DNA from: JACRLW01 sp046349595
GTDB taxonomy: Bacteria > Planctomycetota > UBA1135 > UBA2386
Direction of reading: 5' to 3'
DNA: 64,000 nt
NCBI GenBank assembly: GCA_046349595.1
Contig: JAXMCA010000001.1
Span: 2,852,001-2,916,000, forward strand
In this document: positions 18,126-26,625 of the stretch, in pieces
How positions within the stretch are numbered: position 1 is the first letter of the stretch
How the letters are laid out: the number at the start of each line of letters is the position of its first letter
Notes under the pieces: generated by a model
Seen by the model: only the letters and a program-made list of their open reading frames with translations
The model's database searches: none
What the model was told of the DNA's origin: nothing
Made by a program: the position numbers and the translations under genes

Positions 18126-19120
18126 GGCAGTTCCTGTTCGCGCTCGCGCTCGCCTGCGTCACCCCGCTCCGCGCCCAGGACGCCGAGCTGATCCGCATCG
18201 TCGCGACGCTCGACGCTGACAAGAACGGCACCATCGAGCGCAGCGAGTTCCCGGGCTCCGACGAGCAGTTCGCGGCGATCGACACCGACAAGGACAGGAA
18301 GCTGTCGAAGGCGGAGCTCGCCAAATCGGATCTGGTACGGCGCCTGCTCGGCACGATGCGCAGCGACGATGCACCGCCTCGCGCGCGCGAGGACCAGGGC
18401 GCACTCGCCCTGCGGCGTCTCGAGAACCTGGCCCGCTTCGATCCGAACCACGATGGCCGGGTCCAGAAGGACGAGTGGCGCGGCTCGGCGACGGCCTTCG
18501 CCGAACTCGACCTCGACGGCGACGGCGTGCTCTCCCCCCGCGATCTCGAGCTCGCACGGCGCCGCGTGAGCGCGCCGATCGCGGCGACCGGACTGCCCGA
18601 GTTCAAGAGCAACCTCGAAGCGCCGGCGGAGTTGCTGCGCCGACTCGACAGGGACCGCGACGGCGCGATCCAGCGCCGCGAAGTGGGCGATCACCGACTC
18701 GCTCCGGCCTTCGATTGGGCCGACCGCAATCGCGACGGCGCACTCGACGAGCGCGAGCTCCAGCGCCTGGTCGGCGAGGTGGCGCGGCAGGTCGAGAGGC
18801 GCAACCGCGGGAGCGGAAGGATCCAGGCCTACCGCGTGCCCTTCGCCACCTGGGATTCCGACAAGGATGGACGGATCGCCGTGGCCGAGTGGAAGGGTCC
18901 CGCCTACCTCTTCGCGCGGATCGACTCCGACCGCGATGCCGCCCTCCTGCCGGCGGAGATCGAACGCTACGTGCGCAGCGTGGAGGGCAGCACCTTCCTC
19001 GAACGCTTCGACCTCGACGACGACGGCAAGGTGACGGCCGCCGAGTTCGGTGGACCGATCGACGCGATGCGGCGCTTCGATCGCAATCGTGACGGCGTTG
19101 TCTCCGGCGCAGATCGCTGA
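18122..19120 (+). CDS. Secreted protein with ten EF-hand calcium-binding loops
   Basis: A 332-residue exported protein. The signal peptide is 1-18 (FLFALALACVTPLRAQD). Ten canonical 12-residue EF-hand loops are seen: DADKNGTIERSE, DTDKDRKLSKAE, DPNHDGRVQKDE, DLDGDGVLSPRD, DRDRDGAIQRRE, DRNRDGALDERE, DSDKDGRIAVAE, DSDRDAALLPAE, DLDDDGKVTAAE and DRNRDGVVSGAD. The eighth lacks the central Gly, and the protein stops right after the tenth loop without its exit helix. ATG 18122 overlaps the TGA of the cytochrome gene. It is the last gene of a three-gene coupled set, so it probably binds calcium outside the cell alongside the cytochrome. Partner binding is inferred only. Confidence 0.9.
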   Translation: MRQFLFALALACVTPLRAQDAELIRIVATLDADKNGTIERSEFPGSDEQFAAIDTDKDRKLSKAELAKSDLVRRLLGTMRSDDAPPRAREDQGALALRRLENLARFDPNHDGRVQKDEWRGSATAFAELDLDGDGVLSPRDLELARRRVSAPIAATGLPEFKSNLEAPAELLRRLDRDRDGAIQRREVGDHRLAPAFDWADRNRDGALDERELQRLVGEVARQVERRNRGSGRIQAYRVPFATWDSDKDGRIAVAEWKGPAYLFARIDSDRDAALLPAEIERYVRSVEGSTFLERFDLDDDGKVTAAEFGGPIDAMRRFDRNRDGVVSGADR

Positions 19121-19245
19121 AGCACGCACGCCGACAATCCGCGACCGACCCCGGTAGCTGGAGTTGGAACACGACCTAGAGGCGGCGCTCGAACTCCTGC
19201 TCCACCCCGTCCCGGCAAGACCTTCCCGAACGCGAATCACCCGCG

Positions 19246-19261
19246 GCACGTCATGACGTGC
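19246..19261. terminator. Perfect 16-bp palindrome followed by a T-rich run
   Basis: GCACGTCATGACGTGC is a perfect inverted repeat, followed by AGTTTCTTTC. It lies 126 bp after the EF-hand gene and 118 bp before the next start. It could be the terminator of the upstream operon or a dimeric repressor site for the downstream gene; the short loop fits an operator as well. Nothing else is seen in this 259-bp gap. Confidence 0.4.
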
Positions 19262-19379
19262 AGTTTCTTTCGGTGAGCGATCCGCGGAAGGCGTCCAGAG
19301 CCCGGTCGGTCGAGGCGAGACGAGCGTCATGACGAGTCGAGTCCCGACTCCCCATCTCCACGACAGGATCCAATCCCCG

Positions 19380-20408
19380 ATGAATCGTCTCCCCCTCTCG
19401 CTCCTCGCCGCAGCCGCCCTCGGCACCGTGGCGTCCGCTCAGCAAGTCCTCGAGATCTACCCGGGCGTCACGAGCTTCGCCTCGCGCGGCAACACCGGAA
19501 CCGGTGCCGGCGAACTGATCCAGGGCTTCCACAGCTCGGTCAACCATGGCCTCGGTGACAACGGCACGAACTGCGTCATCGCCGGCAATCGCTACCTGGT
19601 GCAGGATCAGATCGGCAACACCGTAGACACCTACGGCATCGTCTTCCGCTCCGGAACGGACGCGGCTGGCCCGACGCCGGGAGTCGCCGGTGAGATCGCC
19701 CGCGGTGGTCCCTTCGCCATGCCGCCGAGCACGGCCACGGGCCCCGTCGCCTGGATCATCACCCTGACCTGGGCGACTCCGATCACCGTGCCGTGCACGA
19801 GCTTCTTCTCCGTCGGACTCGATCTGCCGATCGCCACCTCGAGCGCGGACCTGATCCTGGCCCATGCATCGAACAACGTCGCCAACGCGCAGCACGCGAG
19901 CTCGGTCGACATGGCCTGGCAGTCGATCGGTGGCACGGTGAGCCACCCGTCGGCCAAGCGCTCCTGGCGCATGGCGTTGATCACGCCGCAGAACGTGCTG
20001 CAGGCGGGCAACAGCGATGCCACCGCACCGGGCACCCACTTCGGCAACGGCGGCTACTTCCCGAACACGGCCCTCACCGGGACCGGCGCGACCTCGCAGG
20101 GCCTCGGCTTCCGTTGCGCCCACAACCTCGGCGCCGCGGGCGTCGCCGCGATCCTGATGTCGATCGACTTCGGCGCCAGCCCCTTCACGCTCGCTGGCTT
20201 CGGCAACACCATCTACCTCGATGTCGGCACGGTGGCGCCCTTCGCGCTGACCGGTCCGGCGGACGGATCGACGATGACGCTGTTGACCAACGGTCTGGAT
20301 GCGCTGCCCTCCGCGGGCGGTCTGCGCCTTTGCTTCCAGGGCGCGGTCATCGATCCGGCACTCGGCTCGATCGACATGACCAACGCCGTGATCGTGACGC
20401 TGCTCTGA
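19380..20408 (+). CDS. Secreted protein, paralogue 1 of a tandem pair, function unknown
   Basis: A 342-residue exported protein: signal peptide at 1-20 (LPLSLLAAAALGTVASAQ). The mature protein begins QVLEIYPGVTSFASRG, which is nearly identical in the neighbour downstream, and both share GFHSSVNHGLGDNG, VMRSGSDATGPTP-type, ITVPC-FFSVG, SHPSSKRSW and GFRC segments, with about half of positions the same by eye. The C-terminus (LRLCFQGAVIDP...TNAVIVTLL) resembles the final strand of the other exported proteins here. ATG 19380 is preferred because it starts the signal peptide; ATG 19329 is in frame upstream. No enzyme motif is visible. Confidence 0.8.
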   Translation: MNRLPLSLLAAAALGTVASAQQVLEIYPGVTSFASRGNTGTGAGELIQGFHSSVNHGLGDNGTNCVIAGNRYLVQDQIGNTVDTYGIVFRSGTDAAGPTPGVAGEIARGGPFAMPPSTATGPVAWIITLTWATPITVPCTSFFSVGLDLPIATSSADLILAHASNNVANAQHASSVDMAWQSIGGTVSHPSAKRSWRMALITPQNVLQAGNSDATAPGTHFGNGGYFPNTALTGTGATSQGLGFRCAHNLGAAGVAAILMSIDFGASPFTLAGFGNTIYLDVGTVAPFALTGPADGSTMTLLTNGLDALPSAGGLRLCFQGAVIDPALGSIDMTNAVIVTLL

Positions 20409-20430
20409 TCAGAGCCTGACGTCCGACACA

Positions 20431-20472
20431 CGATGCGGCACGCGGAACGGATCGTTCCGGCGTGCCGCATCG
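20431..20472 (+). terminator. Strong hairpin between the two paralogues
   Basis: A perfect 13-bp stem (CGATGCGGCACGC at 20431-20443 with GCGTGCCGCATCG at 20460-20472) encloses a second smaller inverted repeat (GGAACG / CGTTCC). It starts 22 bp after the first paralogue's stop and is followed by CGTTTC. It probably ends transcription of the first gene, so the paralogues are separate units. Confidence 0.7.
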
Positions 20473-20572
20473 CGTTTCAGGAGGACCTGCGCGCAGGCTT
20501 GCGAGCCCCGTGCGATGGCGGCCTACTGTGCACGAGAGTCGCCGCCTGTCCCGGCCGGCGCTGAATCGCACC

Positions 20573-21610
20573 ATGCTCCGCGCAACGTCACTGTCCTGCC
20601 TGATCGCAGCTTCCGTCCTCACCGCGCCCTCACAGGCGCAGCAGGTCTTCGAGATCTATCCCGGCGTCACCAGCTTCGCGTCGCGCGGCAGCCTCGGCGG
20701 CGCGCTCGGCGAGGTCCAGCAGGGCTTCCACTCCGCGGCGAACCGCGGACTCGGGGACAACGGGAGCTTCTGCGCGCTCCGCGGAGTGCGCGCGGTGCTC
20801 CAGGACCAGAACGACGCCACCGTCGAGCCCTTCCGCTACGTGATGCGCAGCGGCAGCGATGCGACCGGCCCGACTCCGAGCGCAGCCGGACTGATCGCCA
20901 CGCTCGGCCCCTACACGCTCCCGGCCGGCGGCGGCGCCGTGACCTCGTTCCAGGTCACCACGACCTTCGGGACACCGATCACCGTGCCCTGCTCCGCCTT
21001 CTTCTCCGTCGGTGTGGAGCTGCCCGCCAACGCGAGCTGGTCGAACGACGGCCTCTCGGTCCACAGCTCCGTCAACACCGTGCAGATGCAGCACGCCTCC
21101 GCGGTCGACTCCGCCTGGCAGATCCTCGGCGGCACCGCGAGCCATCCGAGCAGCAAGCGGAGCTGGCGCATCGGGCTGCTGCTGCCGCAGAACGCGTTCC
21201 AGGCCGGCAACGTGGTCGCGGGCTCTCCCGCCGCACGCTTCGGCATCGGCGGCTACTTCCCCGACACCTCGCTGACCGGGAGCGGGCCGTCTTCGCAGGG
21301 CCTCGCCTTCCGCTGCTTCGACAACGACGGAGCCAATGCGATCGCCGTCGTGATGATGGCGATCGACTTCGGCAACGATCCCGTCGCGCTGTTCGGCGTG
21401 GCCAACCGCGCGCACTTCAACCTCGCGACGGTCGCGCCCTTCAGCCTCGTCACCGGTCCGGCCGACGGCACGACGCTGCTCTATGCCCCCGCCGGCGGAA
21501 ACACCTTGCCCTCCGCCGCGGGGCTGCGCGTGTGCTTCCAGGCCGTCGTCGCGCACCCGCTCACCGGCGTGCTCGCGTTCTCGAACGCGGTCGTCACCAC
21601 GCTCCTGTGA
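20573..21610 (+). CDS. Secreted protein, paralogue 2 of a tandem pair, function unknown
   Basis: A 345-residue exported protein with signal peptide at 1-22 (SLSCLIAASVLTAPSQAQ) followed by QVFEIYPGVTSFASRG. It aligns from end to end with the upstream gene without large gaps, so the pair arose by tandem duplication. Both retain the paired Cys residues (ITVPC, GFRC or AFRC, RVCFQ), suggesting conserved disulphides. The end, LRVCFQAVVAHP...SNAVVTTLL, is a variant of the exported-protein C-terminal strand. ATG 20573 is chosen for the signal peptide. It is convergent with katG, with a hairpin between. No catalytic motif is seen. Confidence 0.8.
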   Translation: MLRATSLSCLIAASVLTAPSQAQQVFEIYPGVTSFASRGSLGGALGEVQQGFHSAANRGLGDNGSFCALRGVRAVLQDQNDATVEPFRYVMRSGSDATGPTPSAAGLIATLGPYTLPAGGGAVTSFQVTTTFGTPITVPCSAFFSVGVELPANASWSNDGLSVHSSVNTVQMQHASAVDSAWQILGGTASHPSSKRSWRIGLLLPQNAFQAGNVVAGSPAARFGIGGYFPDTSLTGSGPSSQGLAFRCFDNDGANAIAVVMMAIDFGNDPVALFGVANRAHFNLATVAPFSLVTGPADGTTLLYAPAGGNTLPSAAGLRVCFQAVVAHPLTGVLAFSNAVVTTLL

Positions 21611-21632
21611 GCGCGTGGTGCGCGACGCGAAG

Positions 21633-21656
21633 CGCCGGTCGACTCAGCGACCGGCG
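21633..21656. terminator. Bidirectional hairpin between paralogue 2 and katG
   Basis: A perfect 9-bp stem, CGCCGGTCG at 21633-21641 and CGACCGGCG at 21648-21656, with a 6-nt loop. It lies in the 33-bp gap between two converging genes, and its far arm covers the katG stop codon (21644-21646). It could stop transcription from both sides. T-runs are weak. Confidence 0.6.
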
Positions 21657-23980
21657 TGCGTGCTGCGCGCGACGTCGAAGCGATCGAGGTCCATGACCTT
21701 GGTCCACGCGGCGACGAAGTCGTCGACGAACTTCCGCTTCGCGTCGTCGCTCGCATAGACCTCGGCGAGCGCGCGCAGCTGCGAGTTCGAGCCGAACACG
21801 AGGTCGACCGAGCTCGCGGTCCACTTCACGTCGCCGGACTTGCGATCACGACCCACGTAGGTGCCCGAGGTCCCCGACGACTTCTCCCACATCGTCCCCA
21901 TGTCGAGGAGGTTGACGAAGAACTCGTTGGTCAGGGCACCCGGATGCGCGGTGAACACTCCGGTCCGCGAGCCATCCCAGGTCGCACCCAGCGCACGCAT
22001 GCCGCCGAGCAGCACGGTCATCTCCGGCGCGCTGAGGCGGAGCTGGTTGGAGCGATCGACGAGCCACTCCTCCGGACGGCGTCCGAGCGTTTCGCCGACC
22101 CAGTTGCGGAAGCCGTCGGCCGCCGGCTCGAGGACGGCGAAGGAGACCACGTCGGTCATCTCCTGCGCGGCGTCGCTGCGCCCCGGCGTGAAGGGGACCG
22201 TGATCTCGAAGCCGGCCTGCTTCGCCGCCGCTTCCACCGCGGCACAGCCGCCGAGCACGACGGCGTCCGCGAGCGAGATGCGCTTGCCGCCGGACTGCGC
22301 GCCGTTGAACTTCGCGCGGACCTGCTCGAGGCGATCGAGCACCTTCGCGAGTTCCTGCGGGCGGTTCACGGCCCAGTCCTTCTGCGGCGCCAGACGGATG
22401 CGCGCACCATTGGCACCGCCGCGCTTGTCGCTGTCGCGGTAGCTGCTCGCCGACGCCCACGCGGTCGTCACGAGCTGCTGCACGCTGAGCCCCGAAGCGA
22501 GGATGTCGCGCTTCAGTGCCGCGACGTCCCGCGCGTCGACCAGCGGGTGATCGACCGCGGGAACCGGATCCTGCCAGAGTTGCGCCGGGGGAACCTCGGG
22601 TCCCAACAGGCGCGAGACCGGTCCCATGTCGCGGTGCGTGAGCTTGAACCAGGCCTTCGCGAAGGCCTCGGCGAAGGCCTTCGGGTCGTCGCGGAAGCGC
22701 TTCGCGATCGGTCCGTAGATCGGATCCATGCGCAATGCGAGGTCCGTCGTGAACATGATCGGTTTGTGGTGCTTCTGCGGATCGTGCGCATCGGGCACGT
22801 TCTCGCGTCCGCCCTTGGGCGACCACTGGTAGGCGCCACCGGGTCCCTTGCCCAGCTCCCACTCGTAGCGGAACAGGTTGGCGAGGTAGCCGTCGGACCA
22901 TTCGGTCGGGGTCGAGGTCCACGCGCCTTCCAGGCCGCTGGTGATCGTGTCCGCACCCTTGCCGGTGCCGTAGGTGTTCTTCCAGCCGAGTCCCTGCTGC
23001 TCGAGGCTCGCACCTTCGGGCTCGGGCCCGACGTACTGGGTGGCGCTGGCGGCGCCGTGCGCCTTGCCGAGCGTGTGACCGCCGGCGATCAGCGCGACGG
23101 TCTCCTCGTCGTTCATCGCCATGCGTCCGAAGGTCTCGCGGATGTCCTTGGCGGCCGCGAGCGGATCGGGATTGCCGTTCGGTCCCTCGGGATTGACGTA
23201 GATCAGCCCCATCTGCACCGCGGCGAGCGGCTTCTCGAGTTGCCGGTCCCCGGAGTAGCGCTGGTCGGCGAGCCACTTGCCCTCGGGGCCCCAGTAGATG
23301 TCGTCCTGCGGTTCGTAGACGTCCTGGCGGCCGCCGCCGAAGCCGAAGGTCTTCAGTCCCGCGGACTCGAGTGCGACGTTGCCGGCGAGGACCATGAGGT
23401 CCGCCCACGAGATCTTGCTGCCGTACTTCTGCTTGATGGGCCACAGCAGCCGTCGCGCCTTGTCGAGGTTGGCGTTGTCGGGCCAACTGTTCAGCGGTGC
23501 GAAGCGCTGCGCACCATCCGACGCACCGCCGCGGCCGTCCGACACGCGGTAGGTCCCCGCGCTGTGCCAGGCCATGCGGATGAAGAAGGGACCGTAGGTG
23601 CCCCAGTCCGCGGGCCACCAGTCCTGCGAGGTGGTCATCAGCTCCTCGATGTCCTTCTTCAGCGCATCGAGATCCAGCGTGGCGAAGGCCGCCGCGTAGT
23701 CGAAGTGCCCGCCCATCGGATCGGTGGCGGGTGAGTTCAACTGCAGGATGCGGAGATCGAGCCGCTCGGGCCACCAGTCCTGGTTCGTCTTCGGGCCGGC
23801 GGCCCGAGGGTCCTCTGCGATTTCGTGATGCATGACGGGACAGCCCTCGGTGGTCGTGGAGGTTTCGTGGGAGACGTTCCGCCCGGTACCGGACGGGGCG
23901 GAACAGGACGCGACGCAGCAGGCGATGCCGAGCAACGCGGCTGCGCTCGTGGATCTTGCGGAATCGACGAGGTTGTTCAT
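21644..23980 (-). CDS. katG: Catalase-peroxidase with lipoprotein-type signal
   Basis: KatG is a bifunctional haem enzyme that removes hydrogen peroxide. The 778-residue protein covers both KatG halves. Distal haem residues are in RMAWHSAGTYR (Arg-Trp-His), and the proximal His in GGHTLGKAHG. The residues of the Met-Tyr-Trp adduct are present: Trp in AWHS, Tyr in LIYVNPEG, Met in GRMAMNDEE. The enzyme normally starts close to CPVMH, here residue 47. This gene adds about 46 residues before it with a hydrophobic stretch and lipobox-like Cys residues (AALLGIACCVASC), so the enzyme is probably exported and perhaps lipid-anchored. Starting at the internal ATG (23833) would remove this. GGAG precedes the ATG at 23980, supporting the long form. 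Confidence 0.95.
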   Translation of the reverse strand: MNNLVDSARSTSAAALLGIACCVASCSAPSGTGRNVSHETSTTTEGCPVMHHEIAEDPRAAGPKTNQDWWPERLDLRILQLNSPATDPMGGHFDYAAAFATLDLDALKKDIEELMTTSQDWWPADWGTYGPFFIRMAWHSAGTYRVSDGRGGASDGAQRFAPLNSWPDNANLDKARRLLWPIKQKYGSKISWADLMVLAGNVALESAGLKTFGFGGGRQDVYEPQDDIYWGPEGKWLADQRYSGDRQLEKPLAAVQMGLIYVNPEGPNGNPDPLAAAKDIRETFGRMAMNDEETVALIAGGHTLGKAHGAASATQYVGPEPEGASLEQQGLGWKNTYGTGKGADTITSGLEGAWTSTPTEWSDGYLANLFRYEWELGKGPGGAYQWSPKGGRENVPDAHDPQKHHKPIMFTTDLALRMDPIYGPIAKRFRDDPKAFAEAFAKAWFKLTHRDMGPVSRLLGPEVPPAQLWQDPVPAVDHPLVDARDVAALKRDILASGLSVQQLVTTAWASASSYRDSDKRGGANGARIRLAPQKDWAVNRPQELAKVLDRLEQVRAKFNGAQSGGKRISLADAVVLGGCAAVEAAAKQAGFEITVPFTPGRSDAAQEMTDVVSFAVLEPAADGFRNWVGETLGRRPEEWLVDRSNQLRLSAPEMTVLLGGMRALGATWDGSRTGVFTAHPGALTNEFFVNLLDMGTMWEKSSGTSGTYVGRDRKSGDVKWTASSVDLVFGSNSQLRALAEVYASDDAKRKFVDDFVAAWTKVMDLDRFDVARSTHAGR

Positions 23981-24109
23981 GAGGTCTCCTGCTTGGGACT
24001 TCGCCAGGGTCGTCCAGGTCGTCGGGTGCGACCAATCGGATGTCCTGATGCCCCCGATCAGCAGACCGGGCTGCTCACCCTGTCCGCCGCCGCACGGGCG
24101 GACGCAACC

Positions 24110-25963
24110 TCACCGCCCGAGCTGCACCAGCACGCCGTCTTGCAGCGTGTAGAGACGCGCGTTCTGCGCATCGGGGTCATTGTACCACCACAGACCACTC
24201 GTCCCGCGATCCGCAGCGTCGGCGGCGTGATAGGGACGGAGTCGCAGGCGCACGAAACGCGGCGGTTCGTTCTCGAAGGGACCGCGTCGGAACAGGAGCC
24301 GCGTGACGCCACGTCGTTCGAGGAGTGCAGCGATCGTCGACAGCAGGAAGGTCGGCGGTTCATCGCCAGCGGCGAGCGTGCGCGCGGCGATGTCGAGGCG
24401 CATGTCGAAGCGCGGCACGGCGAGGGTGGCCAGTGCCGGTGCACGCTCCAGCTCGCCCGGGGCGTACCAGGGATCGAAGCGTTCGAAGTGCTGGCCGTCG
24501 GTGCTGCCCTCCAGCACCACGGTGGGGTGCGCGCTCAGCGCTTCGCCCCAGCCGCGGTAGTCGTTGCAGAAGAACCACGGCGTGATCGCCGCGCGCAATC
24601 CGAGGACATCGGTCGCGGGGAAGCTCTGCACCAGCGCGCACACCAGCAGGGCGCCGACGAGGACGGACCGCGTCACGAGGCGCGCGCGGCTCGGACGCAG
24701 GAGCTTCGGCGCGGGAACCGAAGGTCGTCGTAGGATGCGCGCGAAGGTCTGGTCGTCGATGCACATCGCCGTGCAGCCGAGGACCAGCAGGAACCAGGGG
24801 CCGCGCGTCTCGAGAGAGGTGACCCACAGCACGTGCAGGAGCACCGCGAGGGCACCGAGTGCGCGCAGCCGTCGTGGGCCGAACACGAGGAACACGAGCA
24901 CGGTGCTGCAGGCGACCATGCCCATGCGCAGTGCCGCCGCGACCCAGGTCGGACCCTGCGCGACGAAGATCGCGAGACGCGACGGACAGGCCTGCGAGAC
25001 CAGATGGTGCACGAAGGCATCGGTGCTGGACCAGGTGCCGCCGTCCTGGATGTGCCCGAGCGCGTCGAAGAACACCACGCGCAGCAGCAGGAGGCGGAAC
25101 AGAAACACCACCGAACCGGGCACGCGCTCGCCGCGACGCCCCACGAGCAGCAGCCCGAGGAAGGCCATCTCGACGAGCAGGGCATCGGCGGCGAATCCGA
25201 CGAAGGGGTTCTCGACCGTCTCTCCCGGAGGCGGCAAGGCCGTCGACAGGAAGCTGAGGCCGACGACGAAGAGGATGCAGAGTCCGGCACGTGCGAAGCG
25301 CTGTGTGAGCTGCAGGGTCGCTCCCAGCACTCCGAGCAGCAGCAGGATGTGGAGCGCGAGATCACCCCGCCACCACCACAACAGGCTCGGCATCGCGACG
25401 AATCCCTGGGGCTGCGGGTACTGCTCCCAACGCAATGCATGCTCGAGCGGCACGATCCCCGCAGAACCGAGCAGCTTCGAAGTGCCGATACCGAGTTCGG
25501 AGAAGGTGATCCACGCAGCGATCCCGAGCAGCACCAGACAGACTCTCCGCGCGATGCGGTAGCTGCCCGGGGACGGATCGTTCCCCGACAGCAGGGACAA
25601 CAGGCGCATCGCGACGCCCCGGTGGCCGGCGACGTTGCGGTAGAAGGCCTCGCTGACGGGTCGTACCCCAGGCAGTCGGTACAGCACGCGGAGGAAGCCG
25701 AGCCCCGGCGCACGCGACAGCGCGCGAAGGCTCGCCTCGGCCGCCGCACTCAGACGCCCGTCGGCTTCGACGAGCTGCACGGCAGTGCGACAAGCCTCCT
25801 CGCGGAGCTGTGGATGCAGCCCCGCGAGATCGACCTCCTGGTAGGGCACGATCCGCACCGCATCGCCGACATGGTGCTCGAGTCGTCGCGCGGAACGACG
25901 GCAGAAGCCGCAGTCGCCGTCGAAGAGCAGCACCGGCACGGAGCCTCGCGCGGGCTCGCTCAT
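24110..25963 (-). CDS. DCC thiol oxidoreductase domain fused to lipase maturation factor-like membrane domain
   Basis: A 617-residue protein. Residues 10-120 are a DCC (DUF393) domain: LLFDGDCGFCRRSARRL contains the DGxCxxC thiol motif. After about 150 the protein is a multi-pass membrane domain with 8-10 hydrophobic stretches (VCLVLLGIAAWITFSELGIG, ALHILLLLGVLGATL, LLLVGRRG..., VLFLVFGPRRLRALGALAVL). The C-terminal 170 residues match lipase maturation factor proteins: YAPGELERAP, PRFDMRLDIAARTL, FLLSTIAALLE, FRRGPFENEPPRFVR and GLWWYNDP. The ATG at 25963 overlaps the stop of the upstream gene (ATGA). It may assist folding of exported enzymes. DCC domains next to such membrane domains are known; a direct fusion in this operon is of interest. 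Confidence 0.85.
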   Translation of the reverse strand: MSEPARGSVPVLLFDGDCGFCRRSARRLEHHVGDAVRIVPYQEVDLAGLHPQLREEACRTAVQLVEADGRLSAAAEASLRALSRAPGLGFLRVLYRLPGVRPVSEAFYRNVAGHRGVAMRLLSLLSGNDPSPGSYRIARRVCLVLLGIAAWITFSELGIGTSKLLGSAGIVPLEHALRWEQYPQPQGFVAMPSLLWWWRGDLALHILLLLGVLGATLQLTQRFARAGLCILFVVGLSFLSTALPPPGETVENPFVGFAADALLVEMAFLGLLLVGRRGERVPGSVVFLFRLLLLRVVFFDALGHIQDGGTWSSTDAFVHHLVSQACPSRLAIFVAQGPTWVAAALRMGMVACSTVLVFLVFGPRRLRALGALAVLLHVLWVTSLETRGPWFLLVLGCTAMCIDDQTFARILRRPSVPAPKLLRPSRARLVTRSVLVGALLVCALVQSFPATDVLGLRAAITPWFFCNDYRGWGEALSAHPTVVLEGSTDGQHFERFDPWYAPGELERAPALATLAVPRFDMRLDIAARTLAAGDEPPTFLLSTIAALLERRGVTRLLFRRGPFENEPPRFVRLRLRPYHAADAADRGTSGLWWYNDPDAQNARLYTLQDGVLVQLGR

Positions 25964-26625
25964 CGCGCTCCGAACAGGGGATCGACGGGGCGCGCGCCCT
26001 GCATCCCCGAGGCCTCGAAGGAATGCAGCACGCCGGTGTCGTCGAAGGAGCCGAAGCCGAGGTAACCCTCGCCGCACAACGAGACGTCGGCGACGAGGAC
26101 CGGTGCTTCATCGCCGTCGAACCACACGCGCAGCACCGGACCGTTCCGCTTCATGTGCACGCGATGCCTCGAACTCGGATCCCCCCACACGACGCCCTTG
26201 GTCCGCGAAGTGGTGACTTGACGCCGCGGTGCTCCGTCGACGAGGAACACGCCGTGTGCGTTGTCGTCGGCACTGCTGGCGAGGTGCACGTAGCCGAAGT
26301 GCGTCGGGTCGTGGTAGGCGAAGAACATGCAGAGGTCGCGGTGCGGGTACTCGCGCCCGTCCTGCTGCACCTCGGCCCACAGCTCGAAGTCGGCGAAGGA
26401 CTCGCGACGCCACAGCGCGATGCCCTGCGGCGCGCGCACCGGGGGCCGGTACGCGGCGGGCTTCTCGAGCGCGAGCTCGGCTCGGCCGTCGGCGCCTTCC
26501 CGCCAGCGGAAGGCGTCGTCGTCGCTGGTCACCCACTCGGCGGGCACCAGCATGCCGGGGCCGACGGCGTTGGTCCCGCAGGAGCACAGAGCAGCGAAGC
26601 ACCAGAGCAACCCGACGATGCGCAT
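25960..26625 (-). CDS. DUF1080 / LamG-like lipoprotein
   Basis: A 221-residue lipoprotein: MRIVGLLWCFAALCSC gives a lipobox at C16. The mature part is a single beta-sandwich of the 3-keto-disaccharide hydrolase (DUF1080) or LamG type, with FADFELWAEVQQDGREYPHR, DPTHFGYVHLASSADDNAHG and VWFDGDEAPVLVADVS. This family is common in planctomycetes beside Gfo/Idh/MocA oxidoreductases, as here. It shares one base with the upstream oxidoreductase stop and its own stop overlaps the next start, so all are translated from one transcript. It probably binds or cleaves a modified sugar at the cell surface; the substrate is unknown. Confidence 0.8.
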   Translation of the reverse strand: MRIVGLLWCFAALCSCGTNAVGPGMLVPAEWVTSDDDAFRWREGADGRAELALEKPAAYRPPVRAPQGIALWRRESFADFELWAEVQQDGREYPHRDLCMFFAYHDPTHFGYVHLASSADDNAHGVFLVDGAPRRQVTTSRTKGVVWGDPSSRHRVHMKRNGPVLRVWFDGDEAPVLVADVSLCGEGYLGFGSFDDTGVLHSFEASGMQGARPVDPLFGAR

